Part shown: piece after piece, positions 9,512-18,622 of the stretch | Layout: each line of letters starts with the position of its first letter | Position numbering within the stretch: position 1 is the stretch's first letter | Assembly (NCBI GenBank): GCA_025354865.1 | Contig: JANXMB010000068.1 | Coordinates: 1 to 47,159, forward strand | DNA: 47,159 nucleotides | Direction of reading: 5' to 3' | Source of the DNA: Acetobacteraceae bacterium | GTDB lineage: Bacteria; Pseudomonadota; Alphaproteobacteria; Acetobacterales; Acetobacteraceae | Program-made: the position numbers and the translations under genes | The notes under the pieces: generated by a model | What the model saw: the letters and a program-made list of their open reading frames with translations, nothing else | What the model was told of the DNA's origin: nothing | Database searches by the model: none

Positions 9512-11049
9512 CCGCACCGCGCATCGCGCTTTTGGGTTTTTCCATCGAGTGCAATCGCTTTGCACCGGTTGCGACGCAGGCCGATTTCGAAGCGCGCACC
9601 TTGATGGGTGGGCCGGCCATGCTGACCAACGCGCGCCTGCCCGCACCGTCCATGCTGGGGGAAATGCCCGGCTTCATCGCCGACATGGATGCCGCCGGCC
9701 TGTGGGAGCCGGTGCCCAGCCTGCTGGCAATGGCTGAGCCGAATGGGCCGGTGGAGGCGGACTTCTTCGCGCGGTTGATGGAAAATTGGGAGCGCGATTT
9801 GACGGAGGCCGGGCACCTCGACGGTATTTACTGCGTGCTGCACGGCGCCGGCCTCACCACCGACGACGACGACCCCGAGGGCACGCTGCTCGGCATGATC
9901 CGCCGCGTGCGCGGCAACGACGTGCCGGTGGTGGCGAGCTACGACCTGCATGCCAACGTGTCCGACGCCAATGTGGATCTGGTGAACGCCTATATAGGCT
10001 ATCGCACCAACCCCCATCTGGATATGCGCGCACGCGGGGCCGAATCGGCGCAGACGATGCGGTTGCTGCTCGGCGGCGCGCGGACCTACCTCGCGCGGGT
10101 TCGCCTGCCGATCGTGCCGCCGACCGTCACGATGCTGACCGGCCAGGACGCGCACCATCGTCCGTACGGCGAATTGATCGACCTGGGGCAACGCCGGATG
10201 CGGGAAGCGCCCTATGCCGAACGGGTGCTGAACGTGTCGGTTATGGGCGGATTCGCTTTCGCCGATACGCCGTTCAACGGCCTGACCGTCGTCGTCACTG
10301 CGACGGATGCCGCAGCGGCGAACGATCTGGCGCGGGAAATCGCCGAGGCCGGGTGGGCGCGGCGGGACCGGTTCCAGCCCGCGCTGACCTCGTTGGCCGA
10401 TGCCGTCGCGAAAGCCAAATCCACCGAAGACCGATCCACCCACGCGCTGATCTTTGCCGATGTCGCAGACAATCCCGGCGGCGGCGGGCGCGGCAACACG
10501 ATGTGGATCCTCGAAGCGTTCCTGCAAGCCGGTGTCGAAAATGCGCTGGTGGGCGTTATCTTCGATCCCGCTTTGGCCGCCGAGGCCCGGCTGCACGGCG
10601 TCGGCGCCACCTTCGTCGCGCACTTCAATCGCGACGGCGGCGACGCGTATTCCAAACCGTTCCGTGCCGAGGCGACGGTGCGCGCCCTGGCGCCGCAATT
10701 CCTGACCGGCCGGCGCGGCATCTATGCGAACAACACCCTCGATATCGGGGTTGGGGTCGCGCTGGCCATCGGCGGCACGACCGTCGTTGTCGTCGGCGTG
10801 CGCTACCAATGCGCCGATCCCGTGTTTTTCGAGGCGTTCGGCCTGGACATCGCGGCGGCGCGCGTTGTCGTGGTCAAATCGCGCGGCCATTTTCGCGGCG
10901 GTTTCGATGAGTTCTTCCGCCACCAAGACGTGGTAGAGGTCGATGCCCCTGGCCTGACCAGCCCCATTCTGTCGCGTTTCCCCTGGCAGAAAATGCCTCG
11001 CCCGGTGCTGCCGATCGACGACACCGCCACCTGGACACCGCCCGCATGA
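9508..11049 (+). CDS. M81 family metallopeptidase (MlrC-like)
   Basis: MlrC-type protein of 513 aa: an N-terminal DUF1485 region (about 1-295) and an MlrC C-terminal domain (about 300-500). Likely metal-site segments are YCVLHGAGL (residues 108-116) and YDLHANVS (145-152), followed by GYRTNPHLDM. MlrC was named from microcystin degradation, but most relatives act on unknown small peptides or amides. Both ends overlap neighbours by ATGA, so it is translated with the two PLP enzymes. No signal peptide, so it is cytoplasmic. The triad suggests hydrolysis of an amide-linked compound followed by processing of the released amino acid, which is inference from context. Confidence 0.85.
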   Translation: MTAPRIALLGFSIECNRFAPVATQADFEARTLMGGPAMLTNARLPAPSMLGEMPGFIADMDAAGLWEPVPSLLAMAEPNGPVEADFFARLMENWERDLTEAGHLDGIYCVLHGAGLTTDDDDPEGTLLGMIRRVRGNDVPVVASYDLHANVSDANVDLVNAYIGYRTNPHLDMRARGAESAQTMRLLLGGARTYLARVRLPIVPPTVTMLTGQDAHHRPYGELIDLGQRRMREAPYAERVLNVSVMGGFAFADTPFNGLTVVVTATDAAAANDLAREIAEAGWARRDRFQPALTSLADAVAKAKSTEDRSTHALIFADVADNPGGGGRGNTMWILEAFLQAGVENALVGVIFDPALAAEARLHGVGATFVAHFNRDGGDAYSKPFRAEATVRALAPQFLTGRRGIYANNTLDIGVGVALAIGGTTVVVVGVRYQCADPVFFEAFGLDIAAARVVVVKSRGHFRGGFDEFFRHQDVVEVDAPGLTSPILSRFPWQKMPRPVLPIDDTATWTPPA

Positions 11050-12143
11050 AGCTTGCCGACCTGCCCACCCCCTGTCTGGTGCTGGACCGCACGGTCCTGA
11101 ACCGCAACCTGCGGGCGATGGCCGGGCATTTGTCCCGACTGCGGGTGCCGCTGCGCCCGCACATGAAAACCGCCAAGTCGATCGAGGTCGCCCGCTTGGC
11201 GATCGAGGGGCAATCCGGCGGTATCACGGTGTCCACCGTCGCCGAGGCCGAATATTTCATGAGCCACGGTATCGTGGACATCCTCTATGCCGTCGGCATA
11301 ACGCCGCGAAAACTCGAACACGTGGTGCAGTTGAACGCGGCCGGCGCGGACATCATCGTCGTCACCGACGACATCGACATGGCCGCCGTTATTGCCACCC
11401 TCGATAGTCCGCCCCGCACCTTGATCGAGATCGACTCCGGCGAAGAACGCGGCGGCGTTGCCCCCGACGGCGACCTATTGCTCGAAATCGCCCAGGTGCT
11501 CGGCCCAGCCCTGACCGGGGTCATGACCCATGCCGGGCATTCCTACGCCGGGCGCGGCGCGCGGGAGATGTCGCGTATCGCCGAGCAGGAACGCGGCAGT
11601 GCGACGTTGGCGGCAACCCGCCTGCGGGAGGCCGGGCACGAGATTTCGATCGTGTCGGCCGGTAGCTCCCCCACCGCCCGCCATGCGGAGAACCTCGCCG
11701 GCCTGACCGAAGTGCGCGCCGGGGTCTACATGTTCGGCGATCTGTTCCAGGCGGAAATCGAAACCCACGGCATGGACGGCATCGCGGTCACTGTGCTGAC
11801 CAGCGTGATCGGGCGCCGTCCGGGGCGCATTCTGGTGGATGCCGGCGGCCTGGCGCTGTCGAAGGACCGCAGCACCGAATCCGCGCCTCGCGACTACGGC
11901 TACGGCCTAGCATTGGACCTGTTGGGCCAGCGCAGCTACGGCCAGGCCCTGGTCCGCCGCGCCTATCAGGAGCATGGCGTGATCGAGATGGATCCGGCCC
12001 GTCCGATCGACCTCCCGATCGGTGGCCTGCTGCGCATCGCCCCCAACCACACCTGCATGACCGCCGCTGCGCACGACCGCTATTTCGTGGTAGACGGAGG
12101 GGACGAAGTTGTCGCCATATGGTCCCGGATAAACGGTTGGTAG
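11046..12143 (+). CDS. DSD1-family PLP enzyme (D-threonine aldolase / D-serine dehydratase-like)
   Basis: Fold-type III PLP enzyme of 365 aa with an alanine-racemase-like N-terminal barrel. PLP Lys41 lies in RPHMKTAKS, and the C-terminal domain holds the metal-binding PNHTCMT motif typical of D-threonine aldolase and eukaryotic-type D-serine dehydratase. The segment SAGSSPTARH is the phosphate-binding loop. It is annotated in relatives as an alanine racemase, D-threonine aldolase or D-3-hydroxyaspartate aldolase; the exact substrate cannot be read from sequence. It starts 4 bases inside the upstream peptidase gene and is last in the cluster. Confidence 0.85.
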   Translation: MKLADLPTPCLVLDRTVLNRNLRAMAGHLSRLRVPLRPHMKTAKSIEVARLAIEGQSGGITVSTVAEAEYFMSHGIVDILYAVGITPRKLEHVVQLNAAGADIIVVTDDIDMAAVIATLDSPPRTLIEIDSGEERGGVAPDGDLLLEIAQVLGPALTGVMTHAGHSYAGRGAREMSRIAEQERGSATLAATRLREAGHEISIVSAGSSPTARHAENLAGLTEVRAGVYMFGDLFQAEIETHGMDGIAVTVLTSVIGRRPGRILVDAGGLALSKDRSTESAPRDYGYGLALDLLGQRSYGQALVRRAYQEHGVIEMDPARPIDLPIGGLLRIAPNHTCMTAAAHDRYFVVDGGDEVVAIWSRINGW

Positions 12144-12300
12144 GGCCAGCGCCGCTCGCAGGAGCACGTTCCGTGCGGATGCGTGAATATGGGCCGTAAA
12201 CAAATAACTGTGGCGCACCGAACCTTGCCGTTCGACCCGAAGCGCCCCTAACACAGGGAGGCGTGTTTTCCGCCAGACAGGACGCCGCGAACGTCGATCG

Positions 12301-12768
12301 ATGCCTGGAGCAGTGGTTGCGCTGCTGGGGTTCGTCGGTCTGTGCCTGCTCGTCGGGGCCGCCGGAGCGTCGGTGACCGCTGAGGCAGTGAGGAGTTGGT
12401 ATCCATCCCTGACCGCACCGCCCGCGACGCCGCCGAGTTGGGTGTTCGCCCCGGTCTGGACCGTGCTCTACATCGGGATCGGGTTCGCCGGCTGGCTGGT
12501 CTGGCTCCGACCCGGCAGCCGGCGGGCGCTGAGGGTGTGGGGATGGCAACTCGCCGCCAATGCGGCCTGGTCGCCGGCATTTTTCGGCCTGCACAATCCC
12601 GGCCTGGCATTGTTCGCGATCGCAGCCATGCTGCTTTCGACCGGCACGACCATTGGCATGTTTTATCGCCGTCGCCCGCTGGCGGCCTGGTTGCTGGTGC
12701 CCTATCTGGTGTGGACGCTCTATGCGGCCTATCTGAACGCCGGGTTCTGGTGGTTGAACCGGAGCTGA
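12301..12768 (+). CDS. tspO: TspO/MBR family membrane protein
   Basis: Hydrophobic protein of 155 aa with five predicted membrane helices and TspO/MBR signatures: SWYPSLTAPPATPPSWVFAP after helix 1, WTVLYIGIGFAGWLVW, NAAWSPAFFGLHNPGLAL, and a C-terminal VWTLYAAYLNAGFWWLN. In alphaproteobacteria TspO sits in the outer or inner membrane, binds porphyrins and modulates tetrapyrrole or photosynthesis-related expression. The stop is followed after a few bases by the ankyrin-like gene. The start ATG at 12301 has a poor Shine-Dalgarno, so initiation may be weak. Confidence 0.88.
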   Translation: MPGAVVALLGFVGLCLLVGAAGASVTAEAVRSWYPSLTAPPATPPSWVFAPVWTVLYIGIGFAGWLVWLRPGSRRALRVWGWQLAANAAWSPAFFGLHNPGLALFAIAAMLLSTGTTIGMFYRRRPLAAWLLVPYLVWTLYAAYLNAGFWWLNRS

Positions 12769-12782
12769 CACCGTCTCTCGCC

Positions 12783-13397
12783 ATGTGGATTGCCATGCAT
12801 TTTCGCGCCCGCCTGCCCCTGCTTCTGCTCACCGGCCTAGCGCTGGCTTCGCCCGCATGGGCACAGCTCGGCTCTGCCAGCGGTGTGCCGGGCGCTGGTA
12901 ACATTGCCAGCGGCGGCGCCGCCCGCAGTGCGGCCACGCCCAAACCTGCGGAACCCTCCGCCTTGCCGGGCAATCAATCCCGGACCGGTGCCGCCCCGCT
13001 CACCAAACCACCCAGCGAGATGGGACCGACCGAGGCCCTGTTCGACGCCGTCAATCGCGGCGACACCCCCGGCGCGCGCGAAGCCGTCACCCGCGGCGCC
13101 GACCTCAATGGTCGTAATGTGCTCGGCCTGACGGCATTGGAGCTCGCCGTCGATCTGGGCCAGAACGATATCGCGTTCCTGCTGCTGTCGCTGCGCGACG
13201 CGGATGGCGGTGGACGGTCGTCGAGGGCGGTGGTCAAAACCGCCGCTGCCGCCCCGCCCCCGGTCAAGCGGGTGGCGCCGGTCGTGCCGGCTCGGACACC
13301 GCCGGCCGAACGTGCCGCGCCGCAACGCGCATACCCGACCGATGGCGGCACAGCGGTGCCGAACGCCGGCTTCCTGGGCTTCGGCGGCGGGCGCTGA
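12783..13397 (+). CDS. Exported ankyrin-repeat-like protein
   Basis: Product of 204 aa. An N-terminal signal peptide (hydrophobic RLPLLLLTGLALASPAWA, cleavage before Q) is followed by an Ala/Pro/Gly-rich linker. A single ankyrin-like module at about 80-140 (TEALFDAVNRGDTPGAREAV, then GADLNGRNVLGLTALELAVD) comes next, and then a long Pro/Ala/Arg tail ending GFLGFGGGR. Probably periplasmic. The in-frame ATG at 12795 (MHFRARL) is an alternative start that gives an equally good signal peptide. No partner is obvious. An upstream open extension through tspO is not real. Confidence 0.7.
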   Translation: MWIAMHFRARLPLLLLTGLALASPAWAQLGSASGVPGAGNIASGGAARSAATPKPAEPSALPGNQSRTGAAPLTKPPSEMGPTEALFDAVNRGDTPGAREAVTRGADLNGRNVLGLTALELAVDLGQNDIAFLLLSLRDADGGGRSSRAVVKTAAAAPPPVKRVAPVVPARTPPAERAAPQRAYPTDGGTAVPNAGFLGFGGGR

Positions 13398-13403
13398 GCC
13401 TGC

Positions 13404-13425
13404 GGGCGGGATACGCCCCGATTTT
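13404..13425 (+). terminator. Short hairpin followed by T-rich bases
   Basis: GGGCG (13404-13408) pairs with CGCCC (13414-13418) around a 5-nt loop and is followed by GATTTTAT. It lies 7 bases after the ankyrin-like gene stop and before the convergent tRNA. A modest intrinsic terminator for rightward transcription. Confidence 0.4.
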
Positions 13426-13431
13426 ATGGAT

Positions 13432-13506
13432 TGGCTGGGGTGGGAGGGATCGAACCTCCGTATGACGGAATCAAAATCCGTTGCCTTACCGCTTGGCGAC
13501 ACCCCA
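13432..13506 (-). tRNA. tRNA-Gln (anticodon TTG)
   Basis: On the minus strand the 75-nt sequence folds as a full cloverleaf. The acceptor stem TGGGGTG pairs with CACCCCA, then comes discriminator G and an encoded CCA (13432-13434). The D-arm is around GCCAAGCGGTAAGGC. The anticodon stem ACGGA/TCCGT has loop TTTTGAT, giving anticodon TTG (complement of 13472-13474), and the T-arm is GGAGGTTCGATCCCTCC. In GatCAB organisms this tRNA is usually first charged with Glu and then amidated. Confidence 0.96.
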
Positions 13507-13519
13507 TCGCGCTGGGGCG

Positions 13520-13548
13520 TTGATAGGTCGGGTCGGCTTTCGCGGCAA
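13520..13548 (-). promoter_or_regulatory. Possible promoter of the tRNA-Gln gene
   Basis: Reading leftward, a -35-like TTGCCG (complement of 13543-13548) and a -10-like TATCAA (complement of 13520-13525) are 17 bases apart. They end 13 bases before the mature tRNA 5' end. Only partial consensus matches, so tentative. Confidence 0.35.
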
Positions 13549-13677
13549 GCAAGATATGCGCGATACCGGGTGAGAAATCGTCGGAGGTGCGGTTTCGGGC
13601 GGGATCGAACCGTTCGGCGGGTGACCCGCCCGCGTTTTCTGCCGCGATTGCACGCCGCGACTGCTGGGTAAACCGCC

Positions 13678-14529
13678 CTATCGGCCGATCGATCCCCCCC
13701 AGGACCACCAGCCCGGCCTCGATAAGGCGGTCGCAGCCACTTGCGCCTCGGCCGGCGTCGGGAACAGGCCGAAACACGTTGCGCCGGACCCGCTCATGCG
13801 GGCTAGCAGGCAGCCGGGTTGGGCTTCGATGGCGGCCAATACCGTGCCGATCGTGGGGCGGAGGGCGACCGCAGGCGGCTGCAAATCGTTGCTCAGCGGG
13901 CGCAGGGTGTCGGCCATTGCAGCCGCGCTCGTCCAGCCCGCCGGCAGTGCGGCGGGCGGTGAGAAATCGCCCCCCCTTGCCCGGAAAACATCGGCAGTGC
14001 CCAGCGCGACACCGGGATTGATCAGCAACAAACCGCATGCGGGCATATTCGGCGCGGCGCCCAGTTGTTCGCCCACGCCTCGCATCTGCGCCGGGCGGCC
14101 GCGCAGGCAGACCGGGACATCGGCGCCCAGGCGGATTGCGATGGCATCCAGTTGGGTTGGGGGGATTCGAACACCCCACAGCCGAGTCAGCAGCCGTAAC
14201 GTGGCCGCCGCATCGGCCGATCCGCCACCGATGCCGGACGCGACGGGCAGGTTTTTCTCCAGCACCAGGGCCGCGTGCGGCGCGATACCGGCGGCCTCCG
14301 CGAGTCCCCGAGCGGCGCGGAGGACGAGATTGTCGGCTTCGCCGTCGAGACCGGCGGCGAAGGGGCCTGTCAGGCGCAGCGACAGGCGATCCGACGGTTC
14401 GGCAAACAATCGATCGCCGACCTCGGCAAAGACAACGAGGCTGTCCAACAGATGGTAGCCATCCGGCCGCTTGCCGGTGACGTGCAGAAACAGGTTGATC
14501 TTGGCCGGGGCCGATTCGGACTCGGTCAC
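13678..14529 (-). CDS. ispE: 4-diphosphocytidyl-2-C-methyl-D-erythritol kinase
   Basis: GHMP kinase of 283 aa, exactly the normal IspE length; phosphorylates CDP-ME in the MEP isoprenoid pathway. Seen: the substrate lysine in [11 protein letters not shown] (Lys10), the glycine-rich ATP motif [18 protein letters not shown] (about 94-111), the base Asp137 in [10 protein letters not shown], and the C-terminal GHMP motif [12 protein letters not shown]. The GTG start at 14529 overlaps the stop of the upstream TPR gene (GTGA), so it is translationally coupled. A long open extension of this frame through the TPR gene is a shadow. The TPR-lipoprotein/ispE pair is a recurrent alphaproteobacterial arrangement. 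Confidence 0.94.
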   Translation of the reverse strand: MTESESAPAKINLFLHVTGKRPDGYHLLDSLVVFAEVGDRLFAEPSDRLSLRLTGPFAAGLDGEADNLVLRAARGLAEAAGIAPHAALVLEKNLPVASGIGGGSADAAATLRLLTRLWGVRIPPTQLDAIAIRLGADVPVCLRGRPAQMRGVGEQLGAAPNMPACGLLLINPGVALGTADVFRARGGDFSPPAALPAGWTSAAAMADTLRPLSNDLQPPAVALRPTIGTVLAAIEAQPGCLLARMSGSGATCFGLFPTPAEAQVAATALSRPGWWSWGGSIGR

Positions 14530-16193
14530 GGTTTGGCGGGGCCGTTCTTCAGCTTTTCCTCCAGCTTCGGAATGTCGTCCGGTGCCGGGTTCAGGGTCAG
14601 CGCCCGCTTCCATTCGTAGTGCGCTTCCAAGGTGCGGCCGGCGGCGTGATAGGCATCGCCGAGGTGATCGGTGATGGTCGAGTCCTCCGGCTCCAGCTCC
14701 ACCGCGCGTTCGAGCGCGCGCACCGCGTTGGCGATATCGCCCTGGCGGAACAAAACCCAACCCAGGCTGTCGGTCACTGCGCCGTCGTTTTGCCGGGCGG
14801 CGGCGGCGGCCTGGATCATCTCGCGGGCCAGCGACAGGTTGCGGCCCATGTCGGCCCAGGAATAGCCGAGGTAATTCAGTACGAAAGGTTGCCCCGGCGA
14901 CAATTGCAGCGCCAGCTTCAGGTCGGCCTCGGCCAGCGGCCATTTGCCGGCGCGTTCGTAGGCGACGCCGCGATCGTAGAAGACCGACCAATCCGATTTT
15001 TGGGGCGTATCGATGCGCGCGATGGCGCGGGTATAGGCAACGATCGCCTCCTCGAACCGGCGTTTGATCCGCAGGATGCTGCCCAATTGGATGTCGGGCA
15101 TTGGGCTGTCCGGATAATCGGCGGCGATGCGTTTCAGGGCATCGATGGCGTCGTCGGGGCGATCGAGCTGCGCCAGCAAAGCGGCCCGCCGCAGACGCGC
15201 CACCGCGATCAACGGGTCCCTGGCGGGAATGGTTTCCATCGCTTTCAACGCCAACCCGAGTTGTTTGCCCCCGGTTTGGATTTCCTGCTGCAACAGGCGC
15301 GCAGCCGCGAAATCGGGGCGGGCGCGGAACGCAAGGTGCAGCATCAGCATCGCCAGATCGCTTTGATCCTGGGCGCGGAGGGCCGCAGCCAGGGCCACAT
15401 AGGACTCGGCGATGCCCTCCCGCACGTTGGCGACCGGGCGATCCTGGATGTGGGTCAGCAAATCGGGCAGCGCGATGCGCAGTTCCGGCACCCGATCGGC
15501 GATCCCCGCTAGTCGTTCCCGAGCGGTGTCGGGGTGGCCGGTGCGGGCCTGCCAACTGGCGAGGATTTGGGTCAGCCGCAGGTCGGTGTCCGGGCCATCG
15601 CCGCTCACGGCTTCGTAGTAGCGTTCGGCGTCGGCGCGGTGTTGGGCGATGTCGGCGATCATCGCGGCGTGCAGGGCGAAGATGCCGCGAAAGCGCGGGC
15701 TTTCGGCATAAGGGCGCAAAGTTGCCAGCGCCGCGTCGGTGTGCCCCGCGCCCTGCTGCGCCCAGGCGACCAGCAGCGGTTGCAGGAGTTGCGTCAGACC
15801 CTGGCGCGGCAGGCCGTGATAGCGCTTCTCGGCGGCTTCCCAACGGCCGGCGCGCATATCTTCGTCTGCCAGCACCAGTTGGGCGATATGATTTTCCGGT
15901 ATCCGCTGCGCCAGCCCCAGCGCGTCCGGCCGCTCGGCTGCCAAGTTTGCCAGGAACGCCTGCAGGATCAGATCCTGCTCGTTCGGCGCGAGGGCGACGG
16001 CTTGGGACAATGCCGTGGCGCCGGCGTCCGGATCGGCCTGGGACATGGCAAACCGCCCGGCGAGGAACTGGCCGAACACGCCCGAGGGATCGGTGCTGCC
16101 CCGCGCACCGCCGGATGCATCGCTCGCGGCGCAGGCCGAAAGCAACGACAAGGCCAGGAAGGCGGTGCGGCTGGCAAAGTGGGTGATTTCCAT
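14526..16193 (-). CDS. Tetratricopeptide-repeat lipoprotein
   Basis: Product of 555 aa with a lipoprotein signal peptide (lipobox LSAC, Cys21), then almost entirely TPR-like helical pairs. Clearest repeats are near the C-terminus: [60 protein letters not shown], and [20 protein letters not shown]. Likely a periplasm-facing membrane-anchored scaffold. The start was moved to the ATG at 16193 because the lipoprotein signal begins there; an upstream in-frame ATG adds 12 non-signal residues. It ends in GTGA shared with ispE. Molecular partner unknown. Confidence 0.85.
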   Translation of the reverse strand: MEITHFASRTAFLALSLLSACAASDASGGARGSTDPSGVFGQFLAGRFAMSQADPDAGATALSQAVALAPNEQDLILQAFLANLAAERPDALGLAQRIPENHIAQLVLADEDMRAGRWEAAEKRYHGLPRQGLTQLLQPLLVAWAQQGAGHTDAALATLRPYAESPRFRGIFALHAAMIADIAQHRADAERYYEAVSGDGPDTDLRLTQILASWQARTGHPDTARERLAGIADRVPELRIALPDLLTHIQDRPVANVREGIAESYVALAAALRAQDQSDLAMLMLHLAFRARPDFAAARLLQQEIQTGGKQLGLALKAMETIPARDPLIAVARLRRAALLAQLDRPDDAIDALKRIAADYPDSPMPDIQLGSILRIKRRFEEAIVAYTRAIARIDTPQKSDWSVFYDRGVAYERAGKWPLAEADLKLALQLSPGQPFVLNYLGYSWADMGRNLSLAREMIQAAAAARQNDGAVTDSLGWVLFRQGDIANAVRALERAVELEPEDSTITDHLGDAYHAAGRTLEAHYEWKRALTLNPAPDDIPKLEEKLKNGPAKP

Positions 16194-16302
16194 GACCGCG
16201 AGTGTATCAGTCGCCCCCGGCACTGTCATTGCGCCGATCGGTCGATGGACGAAAAGTCATTCGATCGCGCATGATGCCGCTCCAACCGTGGAGCGAAACC
16301 GT

Positions 16303-17151
16303 ATGATCGAACATCGTTACGCCGATCTGGGCGATGTGCGCCTGCACTACGTCACCGCCGGGACCGGGTTCCCGGTCGTGTTGCTGCACGGCTGGCCGCA
16401 GACCTGGTACGAGTGGCGTCACATTATCCCCGCCCTCGCCCAGCAATACCGCGTCATTGCACCGGACCTGCGGGGTCTGGGCGATTCGTCCCGGCCGGCC
16501 GATGGGTTCGACAAGAAGACGGTCGGCAACGATATCTGGCGGCTGGTGCGCGATCGTCTGGGCATCGAGTCTTTCCATCTGGTCGGCCACGATTGGGGCG
16601 GCCCGACGGCTTATGCCATTGCGGCGGCGCACCCCGATGCCGTGCGCTCGCTCTCGATCCTCGACGTGGCGATCCCCGGCGACGGCAGCCCGGATATCAG
16701 CCAGGGCGGGCGGCGCTGGCATCACGCCTTTCATCAGACGCCCGACCTGCCGGAGGCGTTGATCGCGGGGCGGGAGGACATCTATTTCGGCTGGTTCTAC
16801 CGCAACTACGGCCACCGTCCCGATGCGATTCCCGACGCCGATATCGCCGAGTATCTGCGCACCTATCGCGAGCCCGGCGCGCTGCGGGCGGGTTTCGCCT
16901 ATTACCGCAACATTTCCCGCGATATCGCCGACAACGAAGCCATCGCGGCCCGGTTCAAGCTGCCCATGCCGGTGTTGGCCCTCGGTGGCGATAGCGCCTG
17001 GGGACGACGGATGGAGGTCGTGGAGTCGCTGCGTCGGCTCGCCGTCGACGTGCGTGGCGGGGTGGTCGAGAATTGCGGTCATTGGATGCCGGAAGAGCAG
17101 CCGGAGGAATTATTGCGTCGATTGCAGGAATTCTTCGCCGAGTGCCCATGA
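16303..17151 (+). CDS. Alpha/beta hydrolase, epoxide hydrolase / dehalogenase-like
   Basis: Product of 282 aa. It shows the HGWPQTWYEW oxyanion segment, nucleophile elbow VGHDWGG with Asp97, a cap domain (about 135-215), and the catalytic His in NCGHWMPEEQPEEL near the end. Asp as nucleophile together with HGWP is typical of epoxide hydrolases and haloacetate dehalogenases rather than esterases. The substrate cannot be told. The ATG at 16303 is preceded by GGAG 10 bases upstream; the longer upstream reading lacks family similarity. Divergent from the TPR gene and followed by a very strong hairpin. Confidence 0.87.
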   Translation: MIEHRYADLGDVRLHYVTAGTGFPVVLLHGWPQTWYEWRHIIPALAQQYRVIAPDLRGLGDSSRPADGFDKKTVGNDIWRLVRDRLGIESFHLVGHDWGGPTAYAIAAAHPDAVRSLSILDVAIPGDGSPDISQGGRRWHHAFHQTPDLPEALIAGREDIYFGWFYRNYGHRPDAIPDADIAEYLRTYREPGALRAGFAYYRNISRDIADNEAIAARFKLPMPVLALGGDSAWGRRMEVVESLRRLAVDVRGGVVENCGHWMPEEQPEELLRRLQEFFAECP

Positions 17152-17165
17152 CCCGCAACCGACAG

Positions 17166-17193
17166 ACCGCGCGCCGAACCCTCGGCGCGCGGT
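17166..17193. terminator. Perfect 12-bp hairpin between convergent genes
   Basis: ACCGCGCGCCGA (17166-17177) pairs perfectly with TCGGCGCGCGGT (17182-17193) over a 4-nt loop. It lies between the stops of the hydrolase (+) and the MFS gene (-). CGAC/GTCG pairing can extend it across a 2-nt bulge. No T-run; likely a bidirectional terminator of the GC-rich type. Confidence 0.6.
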
Positions 17194-17200
17194 GTCGGGG

Positions 17201-18517
17201 TCAGCCCGCCCGTCGCTCGGCCGGGATTGGCTCCGCCTCCCGCGTGACATCGCGGATGCGCAAGCCGAAGGCGGCGATCAGTGCGGCAACGAACCCGAGT
17301 GCCGCCAGCCCGAACAGCCCCCCGGCGTAACTGCCGGTGAGGTCCTTGACCACGCCGACATACCAGGGTCCGAAGAACCCGCCGAGGTTGCCGATACAGT
17401 TGATCCAGGCCAAGGATGCCGCAGCAGCGGTGCCGGTCAGGAACATCGGCGGCATGGCCCAGAACGGCCCTTTCGATCCGTAGAAGCCAATCGCTGCGAT
17501 CGACATTCCGACCAAGGCCCACCAACTGCCCATCGTCAATCCGGCCACGATCAATCCCAGCGTCGAGACGGTGCAGGCGCCGAGCAGATTCCATCGACGC
17601 TCGTTCATGCGATCGGATACGCGGCCCCAGATGATCAGGGACGCGCCGCCGCAGAGGTAGGGCAGTGTGGTTAGCCAACCCACCGTCATGTTGTCTGTCA
17701 CACCGAGAGATTTGATGATTTGCGGGATAAAGAACAGCATCCCCAGGCTTGCCGTGACTATCCCGAAATAGTTGAGCGCCAGCAGCAACACCGTCGGATT
17801 GGTCATACCCTCCCACATCGTGAAGGTCCGCACCGCTTCCTTGGCCTTCCGCTCGGATGCCAGCTTGTTCGCCAACCAAGTCTTTTCGGCGTCGGTCAGG
17901 AAGCTCGCCTGTTCCGGCCTGTCGGTCATGATGAAATAGGTGCCGAAGCCCAGAATGATGGTCGGCACGGCCTCGGCGATATACATGATCTGCCAGCCGT
18001 GCAGGCCGAACAGCCCCTCCAGACTGAGCAATCCCGTAGAAATCGGGGCACCGCCGGCCACTGCCACGACAAAACCGGCGAGGATGCCGGACACGATGCG
18101 GGCATGGTGCTTGGCGGGGAACCAATAGGTGAAATACAGGATCATGCCGGGGAAGAAGCCGGCTTCGGCGGATCCCAGCAGAAAGCGGATGACGGCGAAG
18201 CTGATTTCGCCGGTCGAGAACGCGGTGATCCCGGCCAGGATGCCCCAGGTGATCATGATCCGCGCGATCCACAAGCGCGCGCCGACCTTTTCCATGACGA
18301 TGTTGCTGGGGACTTCGAAGATGAAATAGCCCCAATAGAATGTGCCGACCGCGAAACCGTAGGCGCTGGCAGACATTTGCAGATCGCCACGCATGGTCAG
18401 GCCGGCGAAGGTGGCGTTGATGCGATCGACGTAGCAAAGGCTGTAAGCGATGAAGGCAAACGGCAGCAGGCGCATGTAGATTTTGCGCATGGTTTGCTTT
18501 TCGAGGTCGGCGTCCAT
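17201..18517 (-). CDS. MFS transporter, anion:cation symporter type
   Basis: Membrane protein of 438 aa with about 12 hydrophobic helices. The start region RLLPFAFIAYSLCYVDRINA and FYWGYFIFEVPSNIVMEKVG match the ACS (tartrate/phthalate/glucarate) branch of the major facilitator superfamily, which imports organic anions. A long central loop (about 200-235) separates the halves. It is the last gene of the leftward run and follows a DUF3830 gene, so the pair may serve one organic acid or ureide catabolic function (inference). The ATG at 18517 has GGGAG eight bases upstream. Ends against the strong hairpin. Confidence 0.9.
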   Translation of the reverse strand: MDADLEKQTMRKIYMRLLPFAFIAYSLCYVDRINATFAGLTMRGDLQMSASAYGFAVGTFYWGYFIFEVPSNIVMEKVGARLWIARIMITWGILAGITAFSTGEISFAVIRFLLGSAEAGFFPGMILYFTYWFPAKHHARIVSGILAGFVVAVAGGAPISTGLLSLEGLFGLHGWQIMYIAEAVPTIILGFGTYFIMTDRPEQASFLTDAEKTWLANKLASERKAKEAVRTFTMWEGMTNPTVLLLALNYFGIVTASLGMLFFIPQIIKSLGVTDNMTVGWLTTLPYLCGGASLIIWGRVSDRMNERRWNLLGACTVSTLGLIVAGLTMGSWWALVGMSIAAIGFYGSKGPFWAMPPMFLTGTAAAASLAWINCIGNLGGFFGPWYVGVVKDLTGSYAGGLFGLAALGFVAALIAAFGLRIRDVTREAEPIPAERRAG

Positions 18518-18538
18518 TGTTATGCTCCCGTCGTTGCT

Positions 18539-18555
18539 CCCCCGTTATTCGGGGG
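18539..18555 (-). promoter_or_regulatory. Hairpin in the leader of the MFS gene
   Basis: CCCCCG (18539-18544) pairs with CGGGGG (18550-18555) over TTATT, 22 bases upstream of the MFS start codon in the gap after DUF3830. It has no T-run, so an mRNA leader or processing hairpin is as likely as a terminator. Confidence 0.35.
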
Positions 18556-18622
18556 TTACGGACGGAAGGCTGACAGCTTTCGACGATCCCGCGCAACATA
18601 AATCGCCGGGACCGGCCGATCG

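Noticed and set aside
7646-10926. 595- and 523-codon minus-strand frames over the chemoreceptor, PLP and MlrC genes
   Set aside because: Antisense to clear family members; no recognisable domains.
13616-13630. GGCGGGT-G-ACCCGCC palindrome before ispE's stop as a terminator
   Set aside because: The single-base loop cannot form a normal hairpin, and there is no T-run on the ispE side.
13678-15843. 721-codon reading of the ispE frame extended into the TPR gene
   Set aside because: Only the last 283 codons are IspE; the rest is out-of-frame TPR gene sequence, and GTG 14529 is the coupled start.
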